From positions 1 through 52,875 of IMG/VR virus record IMGVR_UViG_3300008113_000146: DNA of 52,875 bases, one strand, 5' to 3'. The notes beneath the pieces were generated by a model, which saw only the letters and a program-made list of their open reading frames with translations, was not told where the DNA came from and ran no database searches. This DNA comes from a virus. The position numbers and the translations under genes are program-made. Each line of letters opens with the position of its first letter. The stretch's first letter is position 1. Below, piece after piece: positions 1 through 5,873 of this stretch.

Positions 1-95
1 CACATCTCTTTCATGTCTGCGATCATGTATCGCACACAATAGATGGCGGGAATAACTAGGGCTAATTGCACAAGGCTAGTTAGTAGTCTATTCAT
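1..95 (-). CDS. Small membrane protein, cut by window start
   Basis: I do not recognise this gene. It reads leftward from the ATG at 95 and runs off the left edge after 31 residues (MNRLLTSLVQLALVIPAIYC, then VRYMIADMKEM). Residues 4-20 form a hydrophobic stretch that could span a membrane. A purine-rich ribosome site (AAAGAAAGAAG) lies upstream, inside the end of the preceding gene. The upstream gene's TAA directly abuts this ATG, so the two are probably translationally coupled. Confidence 0.55.
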   Translation of the reverse strand, partial: MNRLLTSLVQLALVIPAIYCVRYMIADMKEM

Positions 96-248
96 TTATT
101 TATTCTTCTTTCTTTTATAAATCTTATAAGCGGTTATTAGTAGGGCGGAGATGATGATAGTGTGCCATGGTAGATAGATAGCCCCTAAGAAACTATCTAA
201 CTCTAATCCGTATTCGCTTAGTAGTAATTCTAATCCGTCGCTAATCAT
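96..248 (-). CDS. Small single-span membrane protein (50 aa)
   Basis: Unrecognised 50-residue protein. It has an acidic N-terminal half, one hydrophobic segment (about residues 21-41, including HTIIISALLITAY) and a very basic C-terminus (YKIYKRKKNK), the pattern of a membrane protein with a positive cytoplasmic tail. It starts 2 bases after the stop of the upstream gene (stop at 251-253) and ends exactly where the next gene begins. It belongs to a compact leftward operon of tiny ORFs. Confidence 0.6.
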   Translation of the reverse strand: MISDGLELLLSEYGLELDSFLGAIYLPWHTIIISALLITAYKIYKRKKNK

Positions 249-250
249 TA

Positions 251-418
251 TTAGTTATCCCAATCTAGTGTAAGAGATTTAGACAATTCATCTTCGTCAT
301 ATTCATCAGAGCCAAAATCTAAGCCCTCTTCTAGAGCCTTGTTATACATCTCTTCTTCATCTAGATACACATAGGCATCTGATACATCTGCTTGAATAGT
401 ATCCCATTTAGTCATCAT
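251..418 (-). CDS. Small acidic protein (55 aa)
   Basis: Unrecognised 55-residue protein, strongly acidic throughout (for example LDEEEM and GSDEYDEDELS) with several aromatic residues and no cysteine pair or hydrophobic span. Its start (MMTKWDTIQ) overlaps the upstream stop codon by one base in a TAATG junction, which suggests translational coupling. The acidic character resembles phage proteins that mimic DNA or bind host factors, but nothing here proves such a role. Confidence 0.6.
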   Translation of the reverse strand: MMTKWDTIQADVSDAYVYLDEEEMYNKALEEGLDFGSDEYDEDELSKSLTLDWDN

Positions 419-570
419 TACTTTACCTCTACTTCTCTAATGTTATAAGTGAAACCCTTACCGAGTTTATTTAGTTCAGCGATTACCGCTAAGATTTCTT
501 CGGGCTTGCTAGCCTTTTGATTAACGGCTAGTAGTTGGCTACCTTGCCATAGTGTGTAGGTTATTGTCAT
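418..570 (-). CDS. Small hypothetical protein (50 aa)
   Basis: Unrecognised 50-residue soluble protein (MTITYTLWQGSQLLAVNQ at the start, a central helix KPEEILAVIAELNKL, then GFTYNIREVEVK). The strand-helix-strand pattern suggests a small alpha/beta fold. An AAAGGAT-type ribosome site lies upstream. A leftward promoter (607-635) is placed to drive it and the genes downstream to its left. Confidence 0.6.
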   Translation of the reverse strand: MTITYTLWQGSQLLAVNQKASKPEEILAVIAELNKLGKGFTYNIREVEVK

Positions 571-606
571 TTTATTTTCTATCCTTTGTTAGTAGTTATA
601 GTTGGA

Positions 607-635
607 ATTGTAGCCGATAGGGCTGACATTATCAA
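607..635 (-). promoter_or_regulatory. Leftward sigma70-like promoter
   Basis: Read on the minus strand, TTGATA (635-630) and TACAAT (612-607) are separated by exactly 17 bases, matching five or more consensus positions in each box. It lies in the 92-base gap before the 418-570 gene. Confidence 0.5.
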
Positions 636-662
636 GCGACACGCCCCTAGTTAGTATGTGAG

Positions 663-803
663 TTAGCCCACATACTTAGAGCAGAGAGGATACTTAGAGT
701 GTATGGCTAGATACCCACACTCTGAGCAGATAGCGTCTCCTAGACGGGCTAAGAGTTGCTCTCTACTTTCTAGAGAGTTTCTATTCTCGAATAAAGAGTT
801 CAT
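663..803 (-). CDS. Small protein with Cys pair (46 aa)
   Basis: Unrecognised 46-residue protein. A polar helix (residues 8-22) is followed by ICSEC and a third cysteine near the C-terminus (PLCSKY), which looks like a partial zinc-binding site. A perfect AAGGAGG ribosome site precedes the start by a good distance. The ATG overlaps the upstream stop in a TAATG junction. Confidence 0.6.
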   Translation of the reverse strand: MNSLFENRNSLESREQLLARLGDAICSECGYLAIHSKYPLCSKYVG

Positions 804-973
804 TACTTAACCTCCTTAGAGATACACTCGATACAGTAGCAAGCCTTGCTACTTAGTAAGTCTCGCAAGATAGCCTTGCGAGTGTAGGCGTTTAAGCCAT
901 AAGATGACTTTACGCCACCATTGTGAAAATCATGCACGATAGTGCTGTATAAAGTTTCTGTAAGTTGAGTCAT
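803..973 (-). CDS. Small protein with Cys cluster (56 aa)
   Basis: Unrecognised 56-residue protein, the first gene of the leftward small-ORF operon. The C-terminal part holds three cysteines spaced C-x-C-x2-C (residues 45-50), possibly a metal site. The N-terminal half has one His-rich patch (VHDFHNGG). An AAAGGAG ribosome site lies 6-8 bases upstream. The stop codon shares a base with the next start. Confidence 0.6.
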   Translation of the reverse strand: MTQLTETLYSTIVHDFHNGGVKSSYGLNAYTRKAILRDLLSSKACYCIECISKEVK

Positions 974-1021
974 GTTCTGACTCCTTTCGTTTAAGTGTTA
1001 AGTATTTCTTAACTTCTTATA

Positions 1022-1050
1022 CCTATAACTATACATGGGGGGTCTGACAA
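1022..1050 (-). promoter_or_regulatory. Possible leftward promoter for the small-ORF operon
   Basis: On the minus strand TTGTCA (1050-1045) and TATAGG (1027-1022) are 17 bases apart. The spacer contains six consecutive C residues. It is placed about 50 bases before the first gene of the leftward operon. The -10 match is only moderate. Confidence 0.3.
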
Positions 1051-1064
1051 ATTGCAACTCGCAA

Positions 1065-1155
1065 ATCGGTCAAATCGGACATTTTAAATAAATAAGTTGT
1101 GATTTACACCACAAATAGCCTAATTATGGGCGCACTATCGGACAAATCGGACATT
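1065..1155. repeat. Two 19-bp direct repeats made of TCGGACA boxes
   Basis: ATCGGTCAAATCGGACATT at 1065-1083 and ATCGGACAAATCGGACATT at 1137-1155 differ at one base and start 72 bases apart. Each is itself two TCGG(A/T)CA boxes 9 bases apart. A weaker copy (TCTGACA) sits at 1043-1049. The arrangement suggests repeated binding sites for a protein. Confidence 0.6.
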
Positions 1156-1245
1156 CCCCAGGGTGTGTATCATACAAATTAAAAATATATTAACATTTTC
1201 TCAAATTTCAAAAGCGGGGTGCGGGAAAAATATTTTTTAGATCTA

Positions 1246-1275
1246 TTGACTTACGAAAATCTCAAATGTTATACT
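1246..1275 (+). promoter_or_regulatory. Strong rightward promoter
   Basis: TTGACT (1246-1251) and TATACT (1270-1275) are separated by 18 bases, and TG at 1267-1268 makes an extended -10. Transcription would start near 1282, about 245 bases before the HNH start at 1529. Confidence 0.55.
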
Positions 1276-1281
1276 GATAAC

Positions 1282-1528
1282 CTTGGACAGTTTTCGGAGA
1301 TAATATCAAGGGGTTAAACTCCAAGTGCGATGATGACGGAAGTTGTATTCTACAATATCTTTCAGATAAAAGCTATGGCCTACTATGGTTCAACCGATGA
1401 ATGGCGGATTTATAACCTGACCATTTCGGGGTTCTCTTTTAAAATACTAAAAGGGGTATAGGGGTTGTATGCTCAAATTCTGGAAGTTATCATTATAAAA
1501 ACAAATATATAATATATATAAGGGATAA
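1282..1528 (+). ncRNA. Candidate structured leader or small RNA
   Basis: The predicted transcript start is followed by several local inverted repeats: CTTGG (1282-1286) can pair with CCAAG (1321-1325), and two adjacent perfect hairpins with TTC loops lie at 1343-1355 (TTGTA/TACAA) and 1356-1368 (TATCT/AGATA). A further CTCTTTT/AAAAGGG pairing lies near 1434-1457. No ORF fits. I could not match it to tmRNA, 6S RNA, a group I intron core or a known riboswitch. It may be a leader controlling the HNH gene or an independent RNA. Confidence 0.3.
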
Positions 1529-1846
1529 ATGGCGAGATATACTAGAGGTCTATGTGCTTGTGGAAATAGACAAACATCGGCGGGAAGATATAAGGGCAAG
1601 CAAGTCTTTCATAGATATTGCTCTAGCTGCAAAGACAATAAACAGAGAAACTACACCAAGAAGACATCTTGTGAGAAATGTGGATTTGAGGCAGTAATTC
1701 AGCAGCAGCTGGATATTGATCATATTGATGGAAACCATTTAAATGATGATCCAAGTAATCTGCAGACTCTCTGTGCAAATTGCCATAGGCTAAAAACTTT
1801 TATCAATAAGGACTTTTTAAATAAAGAGTTCCAAAATGAAAAATAA
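1529..1846 (+). CDS. HNH endonuclease with zinc fingers (105 aa)
   Basis: Small HNH nuclease, probably a free-standing homing endonuclease of the phage type that cuts DNA at a recognition site. Cysteine pairs at C9/C11 with C31/C34, and at C48/C51 with C82/C85, form two zinc sites. The HNH core is DIDHIDGNH (about residues 62-70) followed by DDPSNLQTLCANCH, with the metal-binding His near residue 86. An AAGGG ribosome site precedes the ATG. No intron or interrupted gene is visible around it, so it would be an intergenic element. It follows the structured leader. Confidence 0.85.
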   Translation: MARYTRGLCACGNRQTSAGRYKGKQVFHRYCSSCKDNKQRNYTKKTSCEKCGFEAVIQQQLDIDHIDGNHLNDDPSNLQTLCANCHRLKTFINKDFLNKEFQNEK

Positions 1847-1904
1847 AATTTTATTAACATTTTGATATATTTGATATTCTAGTCGACTAATAATTTAGAT
1901 ATAC

Positions 1905-1910
1905 TATAAT
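1905..1910 (+). promoter_or_regulatory. -10 box for a leaderless HNH gene
   Basis: TATAAT ends only 6 bases before the ATG at 1917, so the transcript would begin at or near the start codon. A perfect 10-base palindrome TAGTCGACTA (1880-1889) sits near the -35 position and could be an operator. Confidence 0.45.
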
Positions 1911-1916
1911 TAGATC

Positions 1917-2201
1917 ATGAAGACTGAAAAGATTTCAGTTGCAAAACAAAAAGCACATCTGCATAAATATTTGCGGGATCTAAAAGATCGTACTCCATGT
2001 GCTGATTGTAAGATTCAATATCCATATTACGTTATGGACTTTGATCATGTAAGAGGCAAGAAACATGCAAATGTCATGGAACTTGTCCAAACTTTATCTA
2101 AGAAGAAGATAGATGAAGAGCTAGCAAAGTGTGAGATTGTATGTAGCAATTGTCACAGAATTAGAACTCATTTGAGAAAGTCTAATAAAGCAGTCAACTA
2201 G
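1917..2201 (+). CDS. HNH endonuclease (94 aa)
   Basis: Second small HNH nuclease. A helical N-terminus (residues 7-24) is followed by a zinc knuckle C28-x2-C31, the HNH core MDFDHVRGKK (catalytic D43-H44 region) and the second knuckle C76-x2-C79-H80 (VCSNCHRIRTH). It resembles the group of roughly 90-residue phage HNH proteins with the MDFDHV motif. It is not a copy of the neighbouring 105-residue HNH protein. There is no ribosome site, consistent with a leaderless message from the -10 box at 1905-1910. Confidence 0.85.
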   Translation: MKTEKISVAKQKAHLHKYLRDLKDRTPCADCKIQYPYYVMDFDHVRGKKHANVMELVQTLSKKKIDEELAKCEIVCSNCHRIRTHLRKSNKAVN

Positions 2202-2208
2202 GATATAT

Positions 2209-2343
2209 ATGAAGAAGAAGATAGCATTTTTCGTAATAACAGTAGCTTCTGGATTGCTATTGCAAAATTTTTTAAAAAAGGCGGGATGGGATAAAGTCTT
2301 TGACTTTGACCTACAAGAGGATATAGATGTACAAGAAGAGTAA
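2209..2343 (+). CDS. Small membrane protein (44 aa)
   Basis: Unrecognised 44-residue protein: basic N-terminus (MKKK), one hydrophobic span (about residues 5-18) and an acidic tail (FDFDLQEDIDVQEE). It could be a membrane-anchored or exported small protein. It starts 7 bases after the HNH stop. It overlaps the next ORF by 17 bases in another frame. Confidence 0.45.
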   Translation: MKKKIAFFVITVASGLLLQNFLKKAGWDKVFDFDLQEDIDVQEE

Positions 2344-2425
2344 GTTCTATCGTCCTCTACTCTGGTCCATATGGGTTTATATAGCTGTATATTTCATTGG
2401 GATCTATATCTATGTCAATCAATGA
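2327..2425 (+). CDS. Small membrane protein (32 aa)
   Basis: Unrecognised 32-residue ORF with a short basic start (MYKKSKFYRP) followed by a continuous hydrophobic, aromatic-rich span to the end. Overlapping start and stop with both neighbours suggests coupled translation, but an ORF this short could be chance. AAGAGG-like purines lie upstream. Confidence 0.35.
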   Translation: MYKKSKFYRPLLWSIWVYIAVYFIGIYIYVNQ

Positions 2426-2714
2426 TATTCTAGTCAACCAGTTAGTAGCAGAATATAAAGAAGCCAGATATAGAGAATGTAACTACTATATGGCAGATAC
2501 TTTGATTGCTAAGACTTCTCTGGAATGGGTCATAAAGGTCCTTCAGAGCCGTTTAGCCAAATGTTTGAATGCTGATAAGGGTTACTGTGACATCTGGTAC
2601 TTAGAATCCCATTCTAACTGTAAGTTACTAATGGATATCTTGTACGAATTTACAGAAGATCCTATCTATAGCGATAAGCCTAAGATGTATGTAAATGATA
2701 CTCTATGGGATTAG
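2412..2714 (+). CDS. Hypothetical protein (100 aa)
   Basis: Unrecognised soluble, mostly helical protein with four cysteines and many Tyr/Trp residues (MSINDILVNQLVAEYK at the start). I chose the ATG at 2412; a TTG five codons earlier (2397) keeps the frame open but has no better ribosome site. It is the last gene of the short rightward group and converges on the leftward oxygenase gene ending at 2768. Confidence 0.55.
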   Translation: MSINDILVNQLVAEYKEARYRECNYYMADTLIAKTSLEWVIKVLQSRLAKCLNADKGYCDIWYLESHSNCKLLMDILYEFTEDPIYSDKPKMYVNDTLWD

Positions 2715-2767
2715 GTGTCTCTTCTACTTCCGCCGCACTTTTTTCGCACTTTTTGCAATTGCACTAT

Positions 2768-3379
2768 TTAAGCAAGGAACCAATCACCATGCTTATATAC
2801 CCAGTCAATATGTGAGTATTTAATACCGCTTGTTACGGGTCTTGATGTATATAGTTCATTTTCTAAAATAGGTAGAATGTAGAGTGTATTCTCTTCAGGC
2901 TTAAATTCAAAGTTAATCTCTTTGCCATCTTTTTCTAATAGTACTAGCTCTCCGCCTTCCCATTCTCCAAAATAAAATATAGCTAAGTATTCAGCACTAA
3001 TCCAGCTGCCTTGGCCAAAGGTTTTAAGATCGTCACCAGGACGTACTCTATTAACACTCTTGTGCTCATTAGTCCAATACTCTGGCATAATCTCATCAAT
3101 AAATGTTGATATAAAGTGTTCAATTTTTAAATTTGTACTAATTTTTCCCTGGAAGTAAGATCCTACTGGATGAGTATTCCAATTTTCGTCAGGAAGATCT
3201 TCTGCTTGATATTTAATGAAGTTTAGATCTACTAAATCAAGAAAATTCTTTTTTGCAAGTATGCCATGACCAATATCTTCATATCCAGGCTTTTCATGCA
3301 TTTTTGTGTGAACTTGTACCAGAAACTCTGGAAGCTCCTCATTTAAATTAGAATCTTCGTTTGGAACTAGATCAACCAT
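2768..3379 (-). CDS. 2OG-Fe(II) oxygenase-fold protein lacking iron ligands (203 aa)
   Basis: The C-terminal half has the scaffold of the prolyl-4-hydroxylase-like double-stranded beta helix: RPGDDL (113-118), YLAIFYFGEWEGGELVL (131-147), FKPEENTLYILP and PVTSGIKYSHIDW. In the family an HxD motif follows the RPGD strand and a distal His precedes VTSG. Here the first position reads TFGQGSWIS with no His, and the distal position is YTSRPVTSG. Both iron-binding elements therefore appear lost, so the protein may be a non-catalytic partner or may bind a ligand. Its start shares a base with the stop of the intact oxygenase gene upstream (TAATG), so the two are made together. Confidence 0.7.
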   Translation of the reverse strand: MVDLVPNEDSNLNEELPEFLVQVHTKMHEKPGYEDIGHGILAKKNFLDLVDLNFIKYQAEDLPDENWNTHPVGSYFQGKISTNLKIEHFISTFIDEIMPEYWTNEHKSVNRVRPGDDLKTFGQGSWISAEYLAIFYFGEWEGGELVLLEKDGKEINFEFKPEENTLYILPILENELYTSRPVTSGIKYSHIDWVYKHGDWFLA

Positions 3380-3939
3380 TATAAGCTCCCCTTATCAACT
3401 AAAAATGAAGCATAAGCATATCTTATGCCAGATGTAACTTTTGCTACACCGTGTCTAATTAAAGCACCATGAATTAATAAATCTCCAGGAACTGGTTTAT
3501 AAGACATATTTAGTCCAGGGTAGTAAATCTCTCCGCCATCAAAATCGTCAGTTATATATACTACAACTCCGTATCTTGTTATTGCACATGTACCCATATC
3601 GTCATTTGATGTAGGCTCCATGTCTCCGCAAGTATCTTCATGCTCATGCATAGAGTCGCCAGGCAACATTCTTGTAAAAGATGCATTTGGAGTAGGCTCA
3701 TAATCTGGAGCGACTAGTTCACCAATCTTTTTGTTAATAGGCAAAAGCTTTTGAATGTATGGACTAGTTTTCCCGTTATACCAGGCATTAGCATTTTTAA
3801 TTGTATTCCAGTCCTCTTCAGTTAGACTGTTGGCTGTATCTAGTAAAGACTCAACCTCTTCTTGAGATAGAAAATTTCTGTATATCCAAATATCATCATG
3901 TAGTTTTTCTACATTGCTATTGTGATCAAAATTAAGCAT
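3379..3939 (-). CDS. 2OG-Fe(II) oxygenase, prolyl hydroxylase-like (186 aa)
   Basis: Predicted iron- and 2-oxoglutarate-dependent dioxygenase that would hydroxylate a protein or small-molecule substrate. The N-terminal helix region (WIYRNFLSQEEVESLL) is typical of the P4H-like family. Iron ligands are visible as H100-x-D102 (HEHED) and H163 (RHGV), with R173 in TSGIR as the likely 2-oxoglutarate carboxylate ligand. The core strand is VVVYITDDFDGGEIYYP. Its start overlaps the upstream 53-residue ORF by 8 bases, and its stop overlaps the next start. The substrate is unknown. Confidence 0.85.
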   Translation of the reverse strand: MLNFDHNSNVEKLHDDIWIYRNFLSQEEVESLLDTANSLTEEDWNTIKNANAWYNGKTSPYIQKLLPINKKIGELVAPDYEPTPNASFTRMLPGDSMHEHEDTCGDMEPTSNDDMGTCAITRYGVVVYITDDFDGGEIYYPGLNMSYKPVPGDLLIHGALIRHGVAKVTSGIRYAYASFLVDKGSL

Positions 3940-4093
3940 CTTTCTTCTTTCTCCAAAACATAATTTTAGACATTATCTTCTGGGTCTTAAGTTCTATTTT
4001 AGTTTCCATTTGCCCGCCAACAGTTTCTTCCTTATAGTATTTTGTTTGAAAATAAGGATTTTTCATTTGCTTAGAAATATGCCTTGGGGTCAT
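3932..4093 (-). CDS. Small basic protein (53 aa)
   Basis: Unrecognised 53-residue lysine-rich protein (MTPRHISKQMKNPYFQTKYY at the start, FWRKKKDA at the end). It is the first gene of the leftward unit that leads into the two oxygenase-fold genes, overlapping the next gene by 8 bases. A TATAAT box (4106-4101) lies 7 bases before its ATG, so the message looks leaderless. Confidence 0.5.
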   Translation of the reverse strand: MTPRHISKQMKNPYFQTKYYKEETVGGQMETKIELKTQKIMSKIMFWRKKKDA

Positions 4094-4100
4094 GTCTTCT

Positions 4101-4106
4101 ATTATA
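4101..4106 (-). promoter_or_regulatory. -10 box for leaderless leftward unit
   Basis: On the minus strand GGTGTATAAT ends 7 bases before the ATG at 4093. The upstream -35 region is weak. Confidence 0.4.
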
Positions 4107-4148
4107 CACCAAATGTCTCTCTAGTTTCGGCGCACTTTTTGCACTATT

Positions 4149-4427
4149 TTATTCGATTACCATAACCGCAACAGATATTGACTGTAAAGGGTCTTCTGAT
4201 ATTGCATATAATCTATCAGTAAATGGCATATTCTCTATAACCACAGGAGGCTGATCATGTTCTACCCTAAGACCATAATTTGTTAAAGACACATTTGGGC
4301 CACCGACTAGAATATGTTTATTTGCACTTGTGTTTGTAATAATTATTTTATAGTGTGCTTCAACTTCGTCTGCAAAACTTAGCTCTACAGGAGTTGCATT
4401 TGCTGTTACCAGTTTAGTTCTAATCAT
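4149..4427 (-). CDS. Small beta-rich phage protein (92 aa)
   Basis: Start chosen at the ATG at 4427 (MIRTKLVTANATPVELS). An upstream in-frame extension to 4496 would run through a transcription terminator and is unlikely. The pattern of alternating strands with ITNTSANKHILVGGPNVSLTNYG and DRLYAISEDPLQSISVAVMVIE resembles small beta-sandwich proteins common in actinophage and other tailed-phage genomes, often suspected to be virion-associated. The function is not established. A TATAAT box 6 bases upstream suggests a leaderless message. Confidence 0.6.
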   Translation of the reverse strand: MIRTKLVTANATPVELSFADEVEAHYKIIITNTSANKHILVGGPNVSLTNYGLRVEHDQPPVVIENMPFTDRLYAISEDPLQSISVAVMVIE

Positions 4428-4433
4428 AAAAAT

Positions 4434-4439
4434 ATTATA
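4434..4439 (-). promoter_or_regulatory. -10 box for leaderless beta-rich protein gene
   Basis: On the minus strand TTGTATAAT ends 6 bases before the ATG at 4427, just downstream of the terminator at 4453-4484. Confidence 0.45.
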
Positions 4440-4452
4440 CAACATAAAAAGC

Positions 4453-4484
4453 AAAAAACCCAATCGGAGGCGGATCCAATTGGG
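4453..4484 (-). terminator. Rho-independent terminator of the lysis operon
   Basis: On the minus strand, arms 4484-4475 and 4468-4459 form a 10-base stem with one mismatch or wobble and a 6-base loop, followed by six T residues. It ends the leftward operon that begins with the lytic enzyme. Confidence 0.85.
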
Positions 4485-4570
4485 CTTTGCTGCCATTTAA
4501 GGCATTTATAGGGAACATAATGCTCGACCTATAAACTTATTGTATTTTATTTGATATTTTAAGTCAATAC

Positions 4571-4765
4571 CTAGTCGACAGAAATCATTCCTCGTGCAAT
4601 TAATGCATCAACCATTCCAGAACACATTTGTCTGTAATGTGGTTGTGCCTGCAGAAGCATTTTTTCAAGTTCTACTAGATCGCCTTTTTGTTGTACAGTT
4701 GATTGTCTTGATTGAATATTAATTTGTTCAACCATTGTTTCTACTACTGCATCTTTAGTTGCCAT
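4571..4765 (-). CDS. Hypothetical protein (64 aa)
   Basis: Unrecognised 64-residue helical protein, rich in Gln and Met (VETMVEQINIQSRQSTVQQK, then a long amphipathic helix ending ALIARGMISVD). It is the last gene before the terminator at 4453-4484 and overlaps the preceding gene by 11 bases. Good purine-rich ribosome site (AAGGGAAAG). Confidence 0.6.
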   Translation of the reverse strand: MATKDAVVETMVEQINIQSRQSTVQQKGDLVELEKMLLQAQPHYRQMCSGMVDALIARGMISVD

Positions 4766-4976
4766 CTTCTTTCCCTTCTTCTATTGAATAGGACGGACTG
4801 GGACCCAGGAGGAATCCCTTTTCATGATATTGTATCATTTTTGATACTTCATCGCTACCTACTGATCCCTTAGCAATTAAGGTCATCATGTCGTAAATTC
4901 TGTGGAGCATAATATAGTTAACCATGTCCAAATTTGATTCTAAAGGCTCATCTACTGGCTCATTATTCTCAGTCAT
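4755..4976 (-). CDS. Hypothetical acidic protein (73 aa)
   Basis: Unrecognised 73-residue protein with an acidic start (MTENNEPVDEPLES), a Met/Ile-rich helix (VNYIMLHRIYDMMTLIAKG) and an acidic end. AGGGAG ribosome site 5-6 bases upstream. It overlaps both neighbours in the leftward lysis operon. Confidence 0.6.
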   Translation of the reverse strand: MTENNEPVDEPLESNLDMVNYIMLHRIYDMMTLIAKGSVGSDEVSKMIQYHEKGFLLGPSPSYSIEEGKEDGN

Positions 4977-5085
4977 TCTGTCTCCCTATATCTTCCCAAA
5001 AAATTTCTCTTCCCATAGCATCTGTTATGGGCATCGGCTTTGATTCATTTTCTATTTCTTCGCATTGACATTTATCGCATGGCAT
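4969..5085 (-). CDS. Tiny Cys-rich protein (38 aa)
   Basis: 38-residue ORF starting MPCDKCQCEE, where C3, C6 and C8 could bind a metal; the rest is acidic (PITDAMGREIFWEDIGRQND). A GGGGG stretch upstream acts as a partial ribosome site. It overlaps the gene before it by 14 bases and the gene after it by 8 bases, the usual packing in this operon. Confidence 0.5.
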   Translation of the reverse strand: MPCDKCQCEEIENESKPMPITDAMGREIFWEDIGRQND

Positions 5086-5284
5086 TTTTAACCCCCTTGT
5101 AGATATTATTATAATGCGTAGTACCTATGTATTTCTTATAATCGCATTCTAGACAGTATAAATAAATTTTTTCATCTAGATCTTGGTTACAAAAAAGAAG
5201 GCCCTGGTCTACTGGGCATAAAAGCTTTTCGACAAGGCCTTCTTCAGATAAGGATATGTATTTTGATACGTATTGTATCTCCAT
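5072..5284 (-). CDS. Small zinc-ribbon-like protein (70 aa)
   Basis: 70-residue protein with cysteines at 23, 32, 44 and 47 (CPVDQGLLFC and YCLECDYKKYIG), the layout of a zinc ribbon. It could bind nucleic acid or a host factor; no closer family is recognised. It starts 4 bases after the stop of the lytic enzyme, with an AAAGGGAT ribosome site inside that gene's end. Confidence 0.65.
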   Translation of the reverse strand: MEIQYVSKYISLSEEGLVEKLLCPVDQGLLFCNQDLDEKIYLYCLECDYKKYIGTTHYNNIYKGVKNAMR

Positions 5285-5288
5285 TTAC

Positions 5289-5840
5289 CTATCCCTTTAT
5301 ATCTGTAGGAAATTTCAAATAAAATTCCTTTGCTCTTGGGGTTAAACCCTTCCAAGCTGACCAATCACTGCCGCCATCGGTCATATAGTACGTTATCTCT
5401 GCGTTTGTTACTGGGTCGAATAACTCTCTGTTACTCTTTAGGTCGAATTTCTCAAGTCTTTCAGGACCAAGATCTCCGATCATATTAATCTGGAACAATC
5501 CGTAAGAATTGTCACCAGTTTTCCTATTCCCGTTATAGGCAAGCGGTCTTCCGTTAGATTCACGCTTTGCAATTGACCAAGCTTTTTTAAGGCTTGTCCC
5601 TTCGAATCCTACAGCCTTGAGTAAGTTTACTAACTCTTCGTCTGTAAGCATCTCAGATGGCTTGTAAATCTCTTTACTAAAACTATCCAAGACTTCTTGC
5701 TTCAATTGGGCTTCAGTTTTCACTAAAGGTTGTACTGTTAAGGCATGTGTAGGCTGTACAGGAAACAAAAATAATGTTATCATTACTATTGTTACCAGGT
5801 TATGAACCAAATCACTTACCTGTTGTTTTATTTTCTCCAT
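5289..5840 (-). CDS. Secreted lysozyme-like transglycosylase, probable endolysin (183 aa)
   Basis: Predicted cell-wall hydrolase that cleaves the glycan strands of peptidoglycan. The N-terminus has a hydrophobic signal or anchor segment (LVTIVMITLFLFPVQPTHAL), so it could leave the cytoplasm by Sec. The catalytic region follows the transglycosylase/goose-lysozyme pattern: AWSIAKRESNGRP with the catalytic Glu near residue 94, then SYGLFQIN and later NAEITYYM. I chose the Met at 5840 rather than 5846 because AGGAGG then lies 8 bases away instead of 2. It is the first gene of an operon running to the terminator at 4453-4484. It may serve lysis or release. Confidence 0.8.
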   Translation of the reverse strand: MEKIKQQVSDLVHNLVTIVMITLFLFPVQPTHALTVQPLVKTEAQLKQEVLDSFSKEIYKPSEMLTDEELVNLLKAVGFEGTSLKKAWSIAKRESNGRPLAYNGNRKTGDNSYGLFQINMIGDLGPERLEKFDLKSNRELFDPVTNAEITYYMTDGGSDWSAWKGLTPRAKEFYLKFPTDIKG

Positions 5841-5873
5841 TGGCATTTCCTCCTTTAGAGATAACGAACTATA

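Larger units (their letters stand above)
974..1528. other. Non-coding regulatory region between divergent units
   Basis: This 555-base stretch has no convincing gene. It separates the leftward small-ORF operon from rightward HNH genes. It holds paired TCGGACA-type repeats (1065-1083 and 1137-1155), an AT-rich segment (about 1170-1210), a rightward promoter (1246-1275) and a roughly 245-base structured leader up to the ATG at 1529. The repeats plus AT-rich DNA could mark an operator region or a replication origin; the sequence does not decide. Confidence 0.6.

Noticed and set aside
1282-1500. tmRNA, tRNA or group I intron in the leader region
   Set aside because: No tRNA cloverleaf, no tmRNA-type 5' end and no convincing intron core pairing could be found; left as an unclassified structured RNA.
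4428-4496. Longer N-terminus for the small beta-rich protein
   Set aside because: The extra 23 codons pass through a strong terminator, and a -10 box lies just before the inner ATG.
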